A model generated the notes under the pieces. The model saw only the letters and a program-made list of their open reading frames with translations. It searched no databases and was not told the DNA's origin. A stretch of 64,000 nucleotides of DNA from Paenibacillus sp. FSL H7-0357 (GTDB lineage Bacteria > Bacillota > Bacilli > Paenibacillales > Paenibacillaceae), in assembly GCF_000758525.1 (NCBI RefSeq), contig NZ_CP009241.1, forward strand, positions 3,720,001 to 3,784,000. Direction: 5' to 3'. Below, piece after piece: positions 41,582 through 50,172 of this stretch (positions are counted from its first letter, which is position 1; each line of letters starts with the position of its first letter). The position numbers were made by a program, and so were the translations under genes.

Positions 41582-42346
41582 ATGGAGCATGCAAGCATAA
41601 CTATGATAGCTATTCTGGTCATTTGCGGATTTCTGGCCGGACTGATTGATTCTGTAGTTGGAGGCGGCGGGCTGATTGCAATTCCGGCACTGCTGTCTGC
41701 GGGTATCCCATTACCCTTACTGCTTGGGAGCAACAAATTAGCCGGGACGTTGTGCTCCTTCACAAGTACCGCGTCTTTTATGCGTTCCGGGAAGATCAAC
41801 TTTCAACTGGTCAAAGTACTCATTCCTTTTTCCATCATCGGTGCAGTGGCAGGTTCACTTACAGTCAGGCAGGTGCCCTCGGAGTTTCTGAAGCCGCTGG
41901 TTATTGTCATGCTGGTCGTGATCACAATATATACGTTGTTCAAAAAAGCTTGGGGAGATGTATCCACATTCGCCGGCAGCAGCAAAAAATCACGTCTAAT
42001 CGGTATTGCAGTCGCTCTGCTTATCGGTTTCTATGACGGATTTTTTGGTCCGGGAACCGGTTCCTTTCTGATCTTTGCCTTCCTGATGATGGGGTTCGAG
42101 TTCGTGACAGCCGCAGGAAATGCTAAAGTGCTCAATTTCGCCAGCAATATTTCAAGCTTATTGACCTTTGTAGCGTTAGGCTCGGTCAGTTATTCCTACG
42201 GACTGATTATGGGAATCCCGATGGTGATCGGGGCCATTGTCGGGTCCAGAATTGCCATCCGCAAAGGTGCCGCATATATCCGTCCGTTATTTATTGCGGT
42301 GACGGTCATCTTGATCAGCAAGCAAATCTGGGATACGATGCATTAA
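41582..42346 (+). CDS. TauE/SafE-family membrane transporter
   Basis: A 254-residue polytopic protein with about eight membrane helices. Family signatures are CGFLAGLIDSVVGGGGLIAIPALL near the N-terminus and the repeated GFYDGFFGPGTGSFL at about residue 150. TauE/SafE proteins export sulfite or organosulfonates, but many have other anions as substrates. ATG 41582 is chosen over TTG 41573, which is only 2 bp from GGAGG. It is followed by an alanyl-tRNA editing gene 65 bp downstream without functional connection. Confidence 0.92.
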   Translation: MEHASITMIAILVICGFLAGLIDSVVGGGGLIAIPALLSAGIPLPLLLGSNKLAGTLCSFTSTASFMRSGKINFQLVKVLIPFSIIGAVAGSLTVRQVPSEFLKPLVIVMLVVITIYTLFKKAWGDVSTFAGSSKKSRLIGIAVALLIGFYDGFFGPGTGSFLIFAFLMMGFEFVTAAGNAKVLNFASNISSLLTFVALGSVSYSYGLIMGIPMVIGAIVGSRIAIRKGAAYIRPLFIAVTVILISKQIWDTMH

Positions 42347-42411
42347 CAAGAAGAAATGGCGGAGACAGTTTTTCGATACAACCGGAGACGGAAATGGAGT
42401 GGGACACAGTT

Positions 42412-43587
42412 ATGACTAATAAGCTTTACTACGAATCTGCCTATTTGAAGGAATGGCAAACCAAAATCAGCCGTGTGGTTGAGAAAGAAGATGGCTTGTA
42501 TTTAGCTTTGGAAGAAACGGCCTTTTATCCTCACGGTGGAGGGCAGCCCTGTGATACGGGGTTTATCAATGAACTTCCAGTCCTTGATGTTATTCTGGAG
42601 GACGATGAAGTACTGCACAAGGTAGAACGTTTGCCTGCAAACAACCAGCTCAGCTGCCGGATTGATTGGGACAAGCGGTTCGACCATATGCAGCAGCACA
42701 GTGGCCAACACCTGCTCTCAGCCGTATTCCTCGATCTCTGCCAGGCCATGACATTAAGCTTTCACCTTGGCAGTGAATATGCCACGATCGACATTGAACT
42801 GCCGGAGCTGGCTCCAGCTCAGCTGGCGCTTGTGGAACGGGAAGTCAACCGGCACATATACCTGAATCACAGCATTACAAGCTATTTCGTAAATGAAGCA
42901 GAGTTGGCGCGTCTGCCTCTTGTGAAGCAGCCCAAAGTGACGGAGAACATCCGGATTGTCGAAATTGATAGTGTAGAATATAACGCCTGCGGAGGGACAC
43001 ATGTCTCTTCTACAGGAGCTATCGGCATGATCAAGCTGCTGAAAGCAGAGAAGCAGAAGGGCAATATCCGAATTACTTTCAAATGCGGAACCCGCGCACT
43101 GGAGGAATTTAATGAGAGTTTGCAAATACTCAGCGTACTGTCCGCAAAATACAATACGGGCAAGGATGAAATCATTGACCGGATTGAAAAGTGGGAGCAG
43201 GAGCATAAGGACCTGCAGCTGGAACTCACGGCATTGAAGGACCAGAATGACAGCTTCACCGCCCGGGAGCTGTTGTCAGCTCTGGAACCGGACAGTCATG
43301 TGATCTCACAGATCTTCGAGCAAAGATCTTTCAAGGATTTGCAGAGCCTGGCCCTTAAGCTGACTGCACAGACGGAGCTTCCGATCTTGCTGCTCTCGGC
43401 AGCAGAGAATAAAGTGGTGCTGGCCCACAGCGGCAGCTCCGAAAATTCCTGTGGAGCCTTCTTCAAAGCCAGCCTGGCAGAATTCCAGGGTAAAGGCGGG
43501 GGCAGTGATAAGATGGCGCAGGCCGGCTTTCCGGCATGGGAGAATGCACTTGCTTTTTATGAATTTGCCAAAAAAGAATTTATCTAG
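42412..43587 (+). CDS. Alanyl-tRNA editing protein (long AlaX type with DHHA1 domain)
   Basis: A 391-residue free-standing editing protein related to the C-terminal half of AlaRS. The zinc site for hydrolysis of mischarged Ser- or Gly-tRNA-Ala is visible as QQHSGQHLLSA (about residues 90-100) and NACGGTHVSS (about 193-202). A coiled coil (about 245-285) leads to a DHHA1-type domain ending GKGGGSDKMAQAGF. ATG 42412 has GGAGTGGG upstream. The length identifies the AlaX-L group. Acts in trans on tRNA-Ala. Confidence 0.93.
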   Translation: MTNKLYYESAYLKEWQTKISRVVEKEDGLYLALEETAFYPHGGGQPCDTGFINELPVLDVILEDDEVLHKVERLPANNQLSCRIDWDKRFDHMQQHSGQHLLSAVFLDLCQAMTLSFHLGSEYATIDIELPELAPAQLALVEREVNRHIYLNHSITSYFVNEAELARLPLVKQPKVTENIRIVEIDSVEYNACGGTHVSSTGAIGMIKLLKAEKQKGNIRITFKCGTRALEEFNESLQILSVLSAKYNTGKDEIIDRIEKWEQEHKDLQLELTALKDQNDSFTARELLSALEPDSHVISQIFEQRSFKDLQSLALKLTAQTELPILLLSAAENKVVLAHSGSSENSCGAFFKASLAEFQGKGGGSDKMAQAGFPAWENALAFYEFAKKEFI

Positions 43588-43681
43588 ACGAGATCGCCTG
43601 ATGCCATAGATTCACGAAGCTGTACTTCGGATCACTGAAACAGAAGTATTTCTCAAAAATAAAGTATCTTTATAAAAAATA

Positions 43682-43708
43682 GCCGTATCGCTAAAAAGCG
43701 AATACGGC
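43682..43708 (-). terminator. Hairpin with T tract on the minus strand
   Basis: GCCGTAT-CGCT and AGCG-A-ATACGGC form an 11-bp stem with a single bulge. The T-rich run TATTTTTTATAAA follows it only when read on the minus strand. Flanking genes are both on the plus strand, so it may shield against antisense transcription or be a remnant. Confidence 0.5.
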
Positions 43709-43832
43709 CATTTGGCGTTGAGGGTTGCTTAAGGGTTATATAATAACTGCCCCTTTATAATCGCAATAGAGCTTGTATAATCTAAAATGTATATCTGTTT
43801 ATATTTCCATGTCGGACTTCAGGAGAATTGTA

Positions 43833-44651
43833 ATGAAAGAGCTGAACTATGAAGAGTATGAAATACTCGAATCTTTGTTTAACCAGAAAAAGCAGCATAT
43901 TCCGGCGTTATCTGTGCTGCGGGGGAGTTATCCGGGGCGGGTATTTACAGATGTGACGGAGAGGCCGACCCTTGCAATAGTGTGGGCGACCGGCAGATGG
44001 ATGTATGCCGCAGGCAACATCAACCCGGAGCAGAATAAAGAGGCAGTGAAGCTGTTTTTGCAGGATGTGGCACTTCCCGATTGCAAAGCTCAGAACCGCA
44101 GCTGGTTTGAAATTTACACGGACGATTCCAGGGAGTGGGAGACGTTGTTTCTGGGCGGAATGGACAAATTGAACAAATGGAACGTGGATAAACATCTCGA
44201 GTCAGTGTATGTGTTCCATTCTGAGCAATTTAATCGGAGACAACAATACGCGAAACCGGATTTAACCAGTAACCTGCGGATCGAACTCTCTGAGTATCCT
44301 GTTTTGCCGGATGCTTATCATCACCTGCCTTATGTACTTTCAAAGTTTGCGGAGCAGACAACCTGCGGTGCGGCGGTAAAGCTTGGAGAAAGTACCCTTT
44401 CGATCTGCAAAAATAACGGGTTCACAGCCGGACGTGAATATTTTATTGATGTGGATACTTTCGAAGCAGCCGAGCGGAACAAGGGCTATGCAGAACAAGC
44501 TGCAACTGCTTTAATCGACTATTATCTGACAAGGGGGATGGTTCCACTTTGGGAAACGACGCATGAGAACCACCCTTCTCACAGACTAGCTTCCAAATTG
44601 GGATTTGCCCCTGTTGAGCAATACCCGGTATTTTCTTTTGTGAGACGGTAA
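43833..44651 (+). CDS. GNAT acetyltransferase family protein
   Basis: A 272-residue protein resembling the two-part GNAT acetyltransferase family of Bacillales. The N-terminal region (about residues 1-130) carries VLRGSYPGRVFTD and VWATGRWMYAAG. The C-terminal acetyltransferase part has GREYFIDVDTFEAAERNKGYAEQAATALIDYYL and ENHPSHRLASKLGF. AGGAGA lies before ATG 43833. Substrate unknown. Confidence 0.85.
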   Translation: MKELNYEEYEILESLFNQKKQHIPALSVLRGSYPGRVFTDVTERPTLAIVWATGRWMYAAGNINPEQNKEAVKLFLQDVALPDCKAQNRSWFEIYTDDSREWETLFLGGMDKLNKWNVDKHLESVYVFHSEQFNRRQQYAKPDLTSNLRIELSEYPVLPDAYHHLPYVLSKFAEQTTCGAAVKLGESTLSICKNNGFTAGREYFIDVDTFEAAERNKGYAEQAATALIDYYLTRGMVPLWETTHENHPSHRLASKLGFAPVEQYPVFSFVRR

Positions 44652-44760
44652 GGTGCTACTTGTGTCTTGCACAGCGGACCGTTCATAATAGAAATGGATG
44701 GTATGCTGTGCAAGTGTCGTTAAGTGGCGTTAACAATCTAATATTCCGGGAGGATATCAT

Positions 44761-45744
44761 ATGAATTACCGTAAGCTTGGAAATACAGGACTGTCAATCA
44801 GCGAAGTCAGCTTTGGCACTTGGGCCATTGGCGGCGACTGGGGAACAAGCCGGGATGAGGACGGACTGAAGGGTCTGGCGCTGGCTATTGAGCAAGGCGT
44901 GAATTTCTTCGACACCGCTGATGTCTACGGTTCCGGACATGCCGAAGAGCTGCTTGCCAAAGCCACCAAAGGCAAAGAAGATCAAATACATATTGCCACG
45001 AAATTTTGCCGTGCCGGTGACATTCATGATTCTGAGAATTATTCAGCACGGAGAGTAAGTGAATACGCGGAACAAAGCCTGCGCCGCCTACAGCGTGAAG
45101 CCATTGACCTGTATCAGATTCATTGTCCGCCAATTGAGATTTTACGTGACGGTAGTGTATTTGCCGTTCTGGATCAATTAAAAGCCGAGGGTAAAATCCG
45201 TCATTACGGAGTCAGCGTGGAAACGATTGAAGAGGGACTTCTATGTCTCGAGTATCCTGGCGTGCAAGCGCTTCAGATTATCTTCAATCTGTTCCGCCAG
45301 CAGCCCGCACTGGAACTGCTGCCGCGTGCCGAAGCGCAAGGTGCGGGAATCCTGGTGCGGCTGCCGCTTGCCAGCGGCCTGCTCACAGGGAAGTTCAAGG
45401 AGGACAGCACCTTCCAGCCTGACGATCACCGCAGCTTCAATGCCAACGGCGAGCAGTTTAATGTGGGCGAGACTTTTGCGGGTCTGCCTTTTGTCAAAGG
45501 TGTAGAGCTGGCCCGTAAGCTGGATTGGATCAGCGAAGGCCGGGGGAACATGGCAAGAGCAGCGATGCGCTGGATTCTGGATCATCCTGCCGTCAGCTGC
45601 ATCATTCCAGGATTTAAGAATGAAGCGCAGGTAGCCGACAATCTCGCTTCACGCGAAGTCCCTTCCTTTACGGCAGAAGAGATGCAGCGGTTAAGCCAGT
45701 TTTACAGCAACGATGTCGCTCCGCACATCCGTGGGGGTGTATAA
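44761..45744 (+). CDS. Aldo/keto reductase
   Basis: A 327-residue NADPH-dependent oxidoreductase. The TIM barrel shows the catalytic set: Asp in VNFFDTADVYGSGHAEELL (with Tyr), Lys in IATKFC, and His-equivalent in LYQIHCP. The C-terminal cofactor loop IIPGFKNEAQVADNL is typical of the AKR11/YghZ-like branch. GGGAGG lies 8 bp before the ATG. It is 9 bp from the TetM-like GTPase gene, so both are translated from one mRNA. Confidence 0.95.
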   Translation: MNYRKLGNTGLSISEVSFGTWAIGGDWGTSRDEDGLKGLALAIEQGVNFFDTADVYGSGHAEELLAKATKGKEDQIHIATKFCRAGDIHDSENYSARRVSEYAEQSLRRLQREAIDLYQIHCPPIEILRDGSVFAVLDQLKAEGKIRHYGVSVETIEEGLLCLEYPGVQALQIIFNLFRQQPALELLPRAEAQGAGILVRLPLASGLLTGKFKEDSTFQPDDHRSFNANGEQFNVGETFAGLPFVKGVELARKLDWISEGRGNMARAAMRWILDHPAVSCIIPGFKNEAQVADNLASREVPSFTAEEMQRLSQFYSNDVAPHIRGGV

Positions 45745-45753
45745 GCCGACTCT

Positions 45754-47718
45754 ATGACAAGGAACACAACCATCGGTCTGCTTGCCCATGTTGATGCCGG
45801 GAAAACGACCTTCGCCGAGCAGCTGCTCTATCATACGGAGGCCATCCGCAGCCGGGGCAGAGTGGATCATAAAGATACGTTTTTAGATACGCATGAGATT
45901 GAAAAAGCCCGTGGAATCACGGTATTTGCAGACCAGGCGGAATTCAGCATCGGAGATTCGCGCTACTTTCTGCTGGACACGCCCGGGCATGTCGATTTCT
46001 CGCCGGAGATGGAGCGCGCGCTGCAGATTCTGGACTACGCGGTGGTCATTGTAAGTGCTGTTGAAGGTGTGGAAGGACACACAGAGACCGTATGGCAGCT
46101 GCTGCGCCAGCATGGAATTCCGACCTTTTTCTTCATCAATAAAACCGACCGTGCGGGCGCTGACCCGCAGCGTGTATTGAATGAAATCAGCCTACAGCTC
46201 AGCAGGGATGCTTTCATGCTGCCGGAACTTCAGGAAACCGGAGTAGACGAAGAACTCAAGTCATTTATGGCCGAACGCGATGATCAGCTGTTTGAGGCTT
46301 ATCTGGACGGAAGTCTAAACGATTCTGACTGGCTCGAAGCGCTCATCGCTTTAGTCCTTCACGGCAAAATCTTTCCGTGTATGTCTGGCTCTGCCTTGCT
46401 GGACGAGGGCATCGACAGCTTTCTCCGCAGCCTGGATGCTTTAGTACATACTGAATATGATTACCAGCAGCCTTTTTCAGGAAGAGTATATAAGATCCGC
46501 CATGATGAAAAGGGAACACGGATCACCTACATTAAAGCACTGCAAGGCGTGCTTAAATCAAGAGAGGAACTGGCTTACGGTCCGCCTCAGGAACGGATAG
46601 CGGAACGGATTACCGGTATCCGCAAAATTTACGGGGCTAAGACAACAGCAGCGGAATGGGGTGCTGCGGGAGAGCTGTTTGCGGTCACGGGATTAACATC
46701 CGCTAAGCCTGGAGAAGGCGTCGGGTTGTTGCAGGATCACCTCAGCAGCGGGCTTGTCCCGACATTGAAATCAAAGGTGCGGTTTGAACCGCCCGTGCAT
46801 CTTAAGGAAGTGCATACTGCCTTCCAGCAGCTGGGTGCGGAAGACCCGTCGCTGAATGTGAGCTGGGATGAGGAATTGCAGGAACTGCATATTCAGGTGA
46901 TGGGGCAAATTCAGTTGGAGATTCTGGAGCAGATTATGCGCGAACGCTTCAGTATCCCGGTGACATTTGGCGATCCGGAGATTCTGTATATGGAGACGAT
47001 CCAGAACACAGTGTACGGTTGCGGCCATTTTGAACCGCTCGGCCATTACGCCGAGGTGCATCTGAAGCTTGAGCCCGGCGCGCGCGGCAGCGGTATCTCT
47101 GTTCAGAATGAGTGCCACCCCGACGATTTAGCTGCCGGCTACCAGCACCAGATTGAGCAATATTTGCTGGAAAGCCGGCATCGTGGCCTGCTTACCGGCT
47201 CACCGCTGACGGATCTGCGTATCACCTTGCTAAGTGGAAGAGCGCATAATAAGCACACCCACGGCGGGGATTTCCGGGAAGCCGCATTCCGGGCTTTGCG
47301 TCAAGGACTGGAGCAGGCGGAGAATATTTTGCTGGAGCCGGTGTATGCGCTCAAGATCAGGATAAATATCGATCATGTGGGCAAAGTAATGGCGGATATC
47401 CAGCAGGCTAGCGGGAGCTTTGCCGCACCCGAGATGACGGATCAAGTGGCAGTCGTCACGGGTACGGTGCCTGTCGCCACCTTTATGAACTATTCCGTCA
47501 GACTGGCCTCAATGACGCAGGGCAAAGGCTCATTGTCGCTAAGGGTTGCCGGTTATCAGGATTGCCATGAACCGGAAACCGTTATCCTAAATAAACAATA
47601 CAATAAAAATGCCGATCCGGCTTACACCTCCATTTCGATTTTTTGCGCGAAAGGGCAAGCTTTCTCCGTACCTTGGGATGAAGCGGAGGAACATATGCAT
47701 GTGAAGCGGCAATGGTAA
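45754..47718 (+). CDS. TetM-like ribosomal-protection/elongation-factor-G-like GTPase
   Basis: A 654-residue translational GTPase. G1 is AHVDAGKTT, G2 lies near KARGIT, G3 is DTPGHVDFSPE and G4 is NKTDRAG. EF-G-like domains II to V follow, ending with the short C-terminal VILNKQYNKNADPAYTSISIFCAKG. Length and architecture match the TetM/TetO/Otr(A) family rather than EF-G (about 690). The N-terminus is divergent from classical TetM, so true tetracycline resistance is unproven. No strong Shine-Dalgarno precedes the ATG, suggesting coupling to the upstream reductase. Confidence 0.88.
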   Translation: MTRNTTIGLLAHVDAGKTTFAEQLLYHTEAIRSRGRVDHKDTFLDTHEIEKARGITVFADQAEFSIGDSRYFLLDTPGHVDFSPEMERALQILDYAVVIVSAVEGVEGHTETVWQLLRQHGIPTFFFINKTDRAGADPQRVLNEISLQLSRDAFMLPELQETGVDEELKSFMAERDDQLFEAYLDGSLNDSDWLEALIALVLHGKIFPCMSGSALLDEGIDSFLRSLDALVHTEYDYQQPFSGRVYKIRHDEKGTRITYIKALQGVLKSREELAYGPPQERIAERITGIRKIYGAKTTAAEWGAAGELFAVTGLTSAKPGEGVGLLQDHLSSGLVPTLKSKVRFEPPVHLKEVHTAFQQLGAEDPSLNVSWDEELQELHIQVMGQIQLEILEQIMRERFSIPVTFGDPEILYMETIQNTVYGCGHFEPLGHYAEVHLKLEPGARGSGISVQNECHPDDLAAGYQHQIEQYLLESRHRGLLTGSPLTDLRITLLSGRAHNKHTHGGDFREAAFRALRQGLEQAENILLEPVYALKIRINIDHVGKVMADIQQASGSFAAPEMTDQVAVVTGTVPVATFMNYSVRLASMTQGKGSLSLRVAGYQDCHEPETVILNKQYNKNADPAYTSISIFCAKGQAFSVPWDEAEEHMHVKRQW

Positions 47719-47741
47719 GCACCCTCTGGCAGATTGCAACG

Positions 47742-47787
47742 AGGACATATGTCCTTTCCGTAGCAAGAAATTTCGCTTTTAATTAAA
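47742..47787 (+). promoter_or_regulatory. Palindromic operator plus promoter of Nudix gene (site A)
   Basis: AGGACATATGTCCT (47742-47755), a perfect 14-bp palindrome, is followed exactly 22 bp later by TTTAATTAAA (47778-47787), a probable -10 region. The identical pair with identical spacing recurs at 48322-48367. The geometry suits a class II Crp/Fnr-type activator site near -41. Confidence 0.72.
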
Positions 47788-47821
47788 AAGAGCAAAGGCC
47801 AAGATTTTGAGGGGGATTTAC

Positions 47822-48223
47822 ATGACAGTAACGATAGACAAGATCGCTTGGATTCACATCGTGGAAGGTAAAGTATTGGCTGCCCGTTCCCACGGAAAGG
47901 ATACCTATTATTTTCCCGGCGGGAAACGGGAATCGGGTGAAACTGACAATGAGACGTTAATCCGGGAGATCGAAGAGGAATTAACGGTCCGGCTTGTGCC
48001 GGACAGTATCCGGTCTTTTGGCACTTATGAAGCAGCAGCCCATGGCAAAGAGGAAGGCGTGCTTGTCCAAATGACCTGTTTCACCGCAGATTACACAGGG
48101 CAGCTTGCTCCGGCAGCGGAAATTGCAGAATTGGCATGGCTTAGCTATAAAGACAGGGAACATGTTTCCGCTGTCAGCCAGATCATCTTTGACCAATTAC
48201 ATGAAATGAAGCTACTCTCCTAA
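47822..48223 (+). CDS. Nudix hydrolase, MutT-like, in the Crp/Fnr regulon candidate
   Basis: A 133-residue Nudix protein with box GGKRESGETDNETLIREIEEEL at about residues 38-59 (in two parts GGKRESGETDN and ETLIREIEEEL). The opening TIDKIAWIHIVEGKVLAARSHGKDTYYFPGGK is a conserved variant of this subgroup. ATG 47822 follows GAGGGGG. A palindromic operator identical to that of the following DMT-Crp/Fnr operon lies upstream, so the two units are probably co-regulated. Confidence 0.93.
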   Translation: MTVTIDKIAWIHIVEGKVLAARSHGKDTYYFPGGKRESGETDNETLIREIEEELTVRLVPDSIRSFGTYEAAAHGKEEGVLVQMTCFTADYTGQLAPAAEIAELAWLSYKDREHVSAVSQIIFDQLHEMKLLS

Positions 48224-48238
48224 TATTTGCTTTTCCAG

Positions 48239-48282
48239 GCCCGTTTCAGCCAATGCCATGGCTTGAAACGGGCTTTCGATTT
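48239..48282 (+). terminator. Intrinsic terminator of the Nudix gene
   Basis: GCCCGTTTCA/TGAAACGGGC stem with inner GCC/GGC pairing, followed by TTTCGATTT. Confidence 0.8.
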
Positions 48283-48321
48283 ACTGTCCTGTCACCTCCA
48301 ATTCAACTCTTTCCTCCACTT

Positions 48322-48367
48322 AGGACATATGTCCTTCACGGATAACGCCAGATGTCATTTAATTAAA
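48322..48367 (+). promoter_or_regulatory. Palindromic operator plus promoter of DMT-Crp/Fnr operon (site B)
   Basis: The same AGGACATATGTCCT (48322-48335), 22 bp, then TTTAATTAAA (48358-48367), about 30 bp before the first DMT gene. Sequence between the two words differs from site A, so the words themselves are conserved, not a simple duplication. Confidence 0.72.
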
Positions 48368-48396
48368 GCAGAGATCACATAGAGGAGAGAGAAGCA

Positions 48397-48822
48397 ATGA
48401 GAGGAATTATTTTTGCATTCTTGGCCGGGGCCTGCATTACGCTGCAAGGGGTAGCCAACGCCCGCATCAGCCAGGATATAGGCACGTGGCAGGCAGCAAC
48501 GATCACCCAATTAACGGGCTTTATTATGGCTTTTATCATCCTGCTGTTCGTTAGAGACGGGAAGAAACAAGGCTTCAAGCTGGTCAAACCCTTGTATTTA
48601 ACAGGAGGTGCATTCGCCGCTTTTGTTATTTTCAGCGAAGTGACCGCAATTCAGAATATCGGTGTTACCTTTACCATATCGGCACTACTGATCGCGCAGC
48701 TGCTCCTTACATTTCTGATAGATAGTAACGGATGGTTCGGTGTGGCGAAGCAGAAGATGCGGCTGCCGCAATTCATCGGAATCGGCATGATGATCTTGGG
48801 TGTAGTCATTCTTAAGTTCTAG
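48397..48822 (+). CDS. DMT-family transporter subunit, YdcZ/DUF606 type (first copy)
   Basis: A 141-residue membrane protein with about five helices, half the size of a classical EamA transporter. It opens with MRGIIFAFLAGACITLQGVANARISQDIGTWQAATITQLTGF, in which G-x-x-x-x-x-Q-x-x-x-N is the YdcZ family signature. GGAGAG lies before the ATG. Such half-transporters often occur as tandem pairs and probably form heterodimers; the partner copy is 770 bp downstream, on the other side of the Crp/Fnr gene. Confidence 0.88.
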   Translation: MRGIIFAFLAGACITLQGVANARISQDIGTWQAATITQLTGFIMAFIILLFVRDGKKQGFKLVKPLYLTGGAFAAFVIFSEVTAIQNIGVTFTISALLIAQLLLTFLIDSNGWFGVAKQKMRLPQFIGIGMMILGVVILKF

Positions 48823-48842
48823 CCTTGGAGGGAAAGCCGGCC

Positions 48843-49541
48843 ATGAAGGAAATTCAAGATCAAGGTCTGCTGCAGACCTATTTGCAGAAACATCAGCTGG
48901 AGCTGATTCTCATTGAACCGCTGAGGGCGCATCTGTCGCTGTACAGCTTTGCGCAGGGGGAAACAATTTGCTTCAAAGGAGATCCTTCCGAGTCGCTGTA
49001 CGTGCTGGTTAAAGGCAAACTCAAGATTTATACGACGACGGCCGAGGGCAAGACGCTGATTATTTCCTTCAAGACACCGCTCGAGCTAATTGGGGATGTT
49101 GAATACATCCAGGGAACAGAATTGCTGAACACGGTTGAAGCCGTATCGCCGGTTCATATGATTTGCATACCGTACAGGTGGCTGAGAAAATACGGGCAGA
49201 ACCATCCGCCCTTGCTGCAATTTTTGCTGGAGATTATTACTCAGAAATTCTACAGAAAATCCGATTTCCTCAGCTTGAACCTGATGCACCCCGTTGAGGT
49301 ACGGCTGGCGAGTTATCTTTTATCCATTACCTATGATGAATCTGATCCTCAATTTACGGGGCAGTTAAGCACGATTAATCTGGTGGATACGGCGAATTTT
49401 ATTAGCACCAGCTATAGGCATTTGAACAGGGTAATCCAGAAGTTCTGCCAGCAGGGGCTGACCGAGCGCAGCAAAGGCTACATTCTGGTGAAGGACCGGG
49501 AAGGGCTTAGCAGGCTGGCGCACCGTAATATTTATGAGTAA
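48843..49541 (+). CDS. Crp/Fnr-family transcriptional regulator (YeiL-like)
   Basis: A 232-residue regulator. The cyclic-nucleotide-binding-like beta roll (about residues 25-140) shows FAQGETICFKGDPSESLYVLVKGKLKIY. A C-terminal winged helix (about 155-225) has TANFISTSYRHLNRVIQKFCQQGL as recognition region. There is no N-terminal Cys cluster, so it is not an oxygen-sensing Fnr. ATG 48843 follows GGAGGG. It sits between two DMT genes and probably binds AGGACATATGTCCT at its own operon and at the Nudix gene. Confidence 0.93.
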   Translation: MKEIQDQGLLQTYLQKHQLELILIEPLRAHLSLYSFAQGETICFKGDPSESLYVLVKGKLKIYTTTAEGKTLIISFKTPLELIGDVEYIQGTELLNTVEAVSPVHMICIPYRWLRKYGQNHPPLLQFLLEIITQKFYRKSDFLSLNLMHPVEVRLASYLLSITYDESDPQFTGQLSTINLVDTANFISTSYRHLNRVIQKFCQQGLTERSKGYILVKDREGLSRLAHRNIYE

Positions 49542-49591
49542 ACCACACCATACTGATGAACATAAAGAAGATAAAAAAGGAGTAATAGATA

Positions 49592-50086
49592 ATGATACTT
49601 GGACTACTACTGGCCATGTTTGCCGGGGCGCTTGTGAGCCTGCAGAACATATTCAACAGCAAAGTAAATGAACATACGGGATCATGGTCCACAACAACAT
49701 TGGTACTGGGGATGGGCTTTATTGCTTCACTGGTAATGGGGCTGATCGTGGAAGGCAAAAATATGTTCACTCTTCAGCATATGCAGCCCTGGTACTGGAT
49801 CAGCGGAATGATCGGTGTCGGTGTGGTCATCTGTCTGGTGCAGGCCACCAGACTGCTTGGAGCGACATATGCGATTTCGATTGTACTGACGTCTCAGCTC
49901 GGCTTCGCCCTGCTGTGGGATTCACTGGGCTGGCTCGGTCTGGCCAAGGTTCCGTTCACGTTGAATCAGCTCATAGGTGTTCTGGTGATTGTAGGCGGAA
50001 TTCTGGTCTTCAAATTAGGTGGGGGCCGCGAGCCGCAAAAGTCTGCCGAACCCCGCAAGCAGCGGCAAGCATTGCATACCGATTAA
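49592..50086 (+). CDS. DMT-family transporter subunit, YdcZ/DUF606 type (second copy)
   Basis: A 164-residue membrane protein with about five helices. It opens MILGLLLAMFAGALVSLQNIFNSKVNEHTGSW, the same signature as the first copy, and has a longer basic tail (GGGREPQKSAEPRKQRQ). AAGGAG lies 9 bp before the ATG. Probably pairs with the first copy to make one transporter. Substrate unknown. Ends before a strong terminator. Confidence 0.88.
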   Translation: MILGLLLAMFAGALVSLQNIFNSKVNEHTGSWSTTTLVLGMGFIASLVMGLIVEGKNMFTLQHMQPWYWISGMIGVGVVICLVQATRLLGATYAISIVLTSQLGFALLWDSLGWLGLAKVPFTLNQLIGVLVIVGGILVFKLGGGREPQKSAEPRKQRQALHTD

Positions 50087-50122
50087 TAGCAGTTATTCTT
50101 AGGCTTAGGTCTTTTTTGCAGC

Positions 50123-50167
50123 AAAAAGCGCGCACCGTATGGTTACGGTTGCGCGCTTTTTTTGTTA
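50123..50167 (+). terminator. Intrinsic terminator of the DMT-Crp/Fnr operon
   Basis: AAAAAGCGCGC-ACCGTA and TACGGT-TGCGCGCTTTTTTT make a long stem with a T7 tract. The A-rich left flank makes it work in both directions, so it also ends the opposing TrpD2-like gene. Confidence 0.9.
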
Positions 50168-50172
50168 CAGCT

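Noticed and set aside
45754..47718. A true tetracycline resistance gene
   Set aside because: Family architecture fits, but there is no tet-type leader, no mobile element, and the N-terminus is divergent. Only a TetM-like label is justified.
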